The position numbers were made by a program, and so were the translations under genes. Below, one piece after another: positions 13,478 to 14,623 of a stretch of DNA of 14,623 nt. Each line of letters starts with the position of its first letter. Within the stretch, counting starts at the first letter, position 1. The stretch covers positions 1 through 14,623 of the forward strand of contig CAYSLA010000080.1 in assembly GCA_964431685.1 (NCBI GenBank), written 5' to 3'. The stretch is from CAYSLA01 sp964431685 (GTDB lineage: Bacteria > Armatimonadota > UBA5829). Below the pieces are notes generated by a model, which saw nothing but the letters and a program-made list of their open reading frames with translations, was not told the DNA's origin and made no database searches.

Positions 13478-14449
13478 TTACATATCCACACGGTATAGCG
13501 GTTCAAGCCCCGCGGCGACTCGATCCAGGTTCTCAGCCGCTGCGGCGGCGCGATTGCGCGCGGTGCCGTCGGTTGATCCCGATACGTGCGGGGTGATAAC
13601 CACATTGGGCAGCCTGTAGACAGGCAGCGAGACGTCAGGAGGCTCCTGAGAGAATACGTCGAGTCCTGCTCCCGCTATCCGTCCACTCAAAAGAGCCTCG
13701 TGCATCGCGGCCTCGTTCACTAGGGCGCCTCGGGCCACGTTGATTATGCAGGCAGATGGCTTCATAAGAGCTATTCTTCGGGCATCTATGACGTGGTGTG
13801 TCTCATCGTTAAGATGTAGGTGCAACGACAGGAAATCGCTCTCCTTGACGACCCTGTCGATATCGTCAGGATAGCCCACAAACTCCGGCTGGAGTTCATC
13901 AAGGACTGCCTGCTCAATCTTTCGCACATCTATTGCCAGAATCCGCATTCCAAAGCTCCGCGCACGCCGGGCGAGTTCCTGCCCGCTTGACCCGAAGCCG
14001 ATGATACCGAGCACCTTGCCTCCCAGCTCCATCCCGGTGGGCTTGTACATAACGCCCGAATCGAAGTTGGCTCTAGCGGTGGAATACTGGCGAGCAAGCA
14101 TCAGAATATACATCATCGCGCACTCCGCCAGCCCGACGCTGCTGAACTGACCGGGGCAGTTGGATACTGCGAAGCCTCTGGTCTTCATATATGCCACGTC
14201 AATGTGATCCAGTCCCGTGCCAAGAATCTGCCAAAGAAGAGCATCCTTTGCCGCGTCATACATCTCGCGAGTGCCGACTGACCCGCCCACATCCAGCACG
14301 GCCTCGATTCCGGCGAACTGCTCGGCGATCGGTTTATTCCTGTCATAGACAGCAAGATCGTGGTGTGGTGAGACTGCATTCACGACCTCATCCTGCCAGA
14401 TGGCATCCACGCTCGGCAGCGGCAGAAAAAGTACTTTGAGTCGTTTCAT
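13478..14449 (-). CDS. D-2-hydroxyacid dehydrogenase, second family member
   Basis: This 323-residue NAD(P)-dependent D-2-hydroxyacid dehydrogenase has the Rossmann motif GIIGFGSSG (148-156), with Ser-Ser where many relatives have R-I or N-I. Catalytic Arg240 (NVARG), Glu269 (FSQEPP) and His288 (ITPHVSG) are present. The N-terminal substrate domain differs strongly from the protein at 6578-7531, so the two probably act on different 2-oxoacids. The ATG at 14449 has GGGGGAGG nine bases upstream and follows the stop of the partial upstream gene by one base, so the two are almost certainly cotranscribed. Phosphoglycerate dehydrogenase activity is unlikely because there is no C-terminal ACT domain. 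Confidence 0.9.
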   Translation of the reverse strand: MKRLKVLFLPLPSVDAIWQDEVVNAVSPHHDLAVYDRNKPIAEQFAGIEAVLDVGGSVGTREMYDAAKDALLWQILGTGLDHIDVAYMKTRGFAVSNCPGQFSSVGLAECAMMYILMLARQYSTARANFDSGVMYKPTGMELGGKVLGIIGFGSSGQELARRARSFGMRILAIDVRKIEQAVLDELQPEFVGYPDDIDRVVKESDFLSLHLHLNDETHHVIDARRIALMKPSACIINVARGALVNEAAMHEALLSGRIAGAGLDVFSQEPPDVSLPVYRLPNVVITPHVSGSTDGTARNRAAAAAENLDRVAAGLEPLYRVDM

Positions 14450-14450
14450 G

Positions 14451-14623
14451 TCATTTGACCTCCCCCAAGTTTTGGTCCGCCTGCCATGTTACAGCAAGTC
14501 CCGATCTACGGCAAATCCCAATATCGTTCAGGATCTCGAGAATGTTCAGTTCGCCGTGAACGGTTGAAATCTGTTGCCAACCATACAAGCGGCAGGGATA
14601 GCGAGGCTTGAGGAGATGCTTGG
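14451..14623 (-). CDS. C-terminal part of an unrecognised protein (runs off right edge)
   Basis: One minus-strand frame is open from the window edge to TGA at 14453-14451, giving about 56 residues that include GWQQISTVHGELNILEILND and end WQADQNLGEVK. The other two minus-strand frames are closed by stops. Codon choice resembles the neighbours, and the stop is one base before the next ATG, as expected for an operon gene. I do not recognise the family from this piece. It supplies the ribosome-binding site of the dehydrogenase gene. Confidence 0.6.
   Translation of the reverse strand, partial: KHLLKPRYPCRLYGWQQISTVHGELNILEILNDIGICRRSGLAVTWQADQNLGEVK

Noticed and set aside
12630..13619. Long plus-strand open frame (329 codons) opposite the MBL gene
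   Set aside because: It is an antisense shadow of a gene with intact metal-binding motifs, and its composition (rich in Arg, His, Pro) is typical of reverse-strand readings.
1..14623. CRISPR array, insertion sequence, phage or toxin-antitoxin genes
   Set aside because: No regular direct repeats with spacers, no transposase or integrase and no small paired toxin-antitoxin genes were seen.

Overview
The window looks like a catabolic (accessory) region of a moderately GC-rich bacterial chromosome. Almost all genes lie on the minus strand, closely packed and often overlapping, in a family mix typical of sugar and sugar-acid degradation: GH127/DUF1680-type glycosidases, a mutarotase-like protein, three short-chain dehydrogenases, a UlaG-type metallo-beta-lactamase-fold protein, an HpcH/HpaI aldolase, two D-2-hydroxyacid dehydrogenases, a DMT-type transporter and two uroporphyrinogen-decarboxylase-superfamily proteins. 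No marker gene fixes the taxonomy. The families, and C-rich/G-rich palindromic repeats scattered between genes, would suit an environmental, carbohydrate-degrading lineage such as Armatimonadota, but that is a guess.

Left block (1-2542). The N-terminal part of a GH127-like gene runs off the left edge. Upstream of it, on the same strand, lies a UroD-superfamily gene (492-1580), with a palindromic repeat between the two. An AraC-family regulator (1643-2542) is divergent from this pair. The 62-bp divergent gap contains two well-formed sigma70-like promoters whose -10 boxes overlap, so the regulator and the UroD/GH pair are probably reciprocally controlled.

Mosaic gap (2543-2962). This 420-bp gene-free stretch is a patchwork: a 5' piece of a tRNA-Ser-like gene, a 3' piece of a tRNA-Arg(CCU)-like gene, a C/G-rich palindrome, and a 109-bp scar. 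The scar fuses the C-terminal coding part of a UroD gene to the N-terminal coding part of a GH127-like gene. It has the same order as the intact pair at the left edge, and the join falls on a short sequence shared by both parents.

Main operon (2963 to beyond 14623, all minus strand). In transcription order: an unrecognised partial gene, D-2-hydroxyacid dehydrogenase, UlaG-like MBL protein, flavoredoxin-like protein, two tandem SDRs, (138-bp gap), a third SDR, mutarotase-like protein, MtaA/CmuA-type methyltransferase, (two palindromic repeats), a second D-2-hydroxyacid dehydrogenase, GH127-like glycosidase, HpaI-type aldolase, and DMT transporter. ATGA, TTGA and TGATG overlaps suggest translational coupling. 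Its promoter is outside the window.

A workable but inferred model: a pentose- or deoxyhexose-containing compound is imported and cleaved in the cytoplasm. The sugar is then oxidised by SDRs, possibly via a lactone, opened to an aldonate, and, after a dehydration step not encoded here, cleaved by the aldolase to pyruvate or a related 2-oxoacid plus an aldehyde. The hydroxyacid dehydrogenases would handle 2-oxoacid products. The least expected member is the MtaA/CmuA-type protein with an intact H-x-C...C zinc site, which raises the possibility of methyl-group removal (for example from O-methylated sugars). No corrinoid protein is visible in the window to support this.
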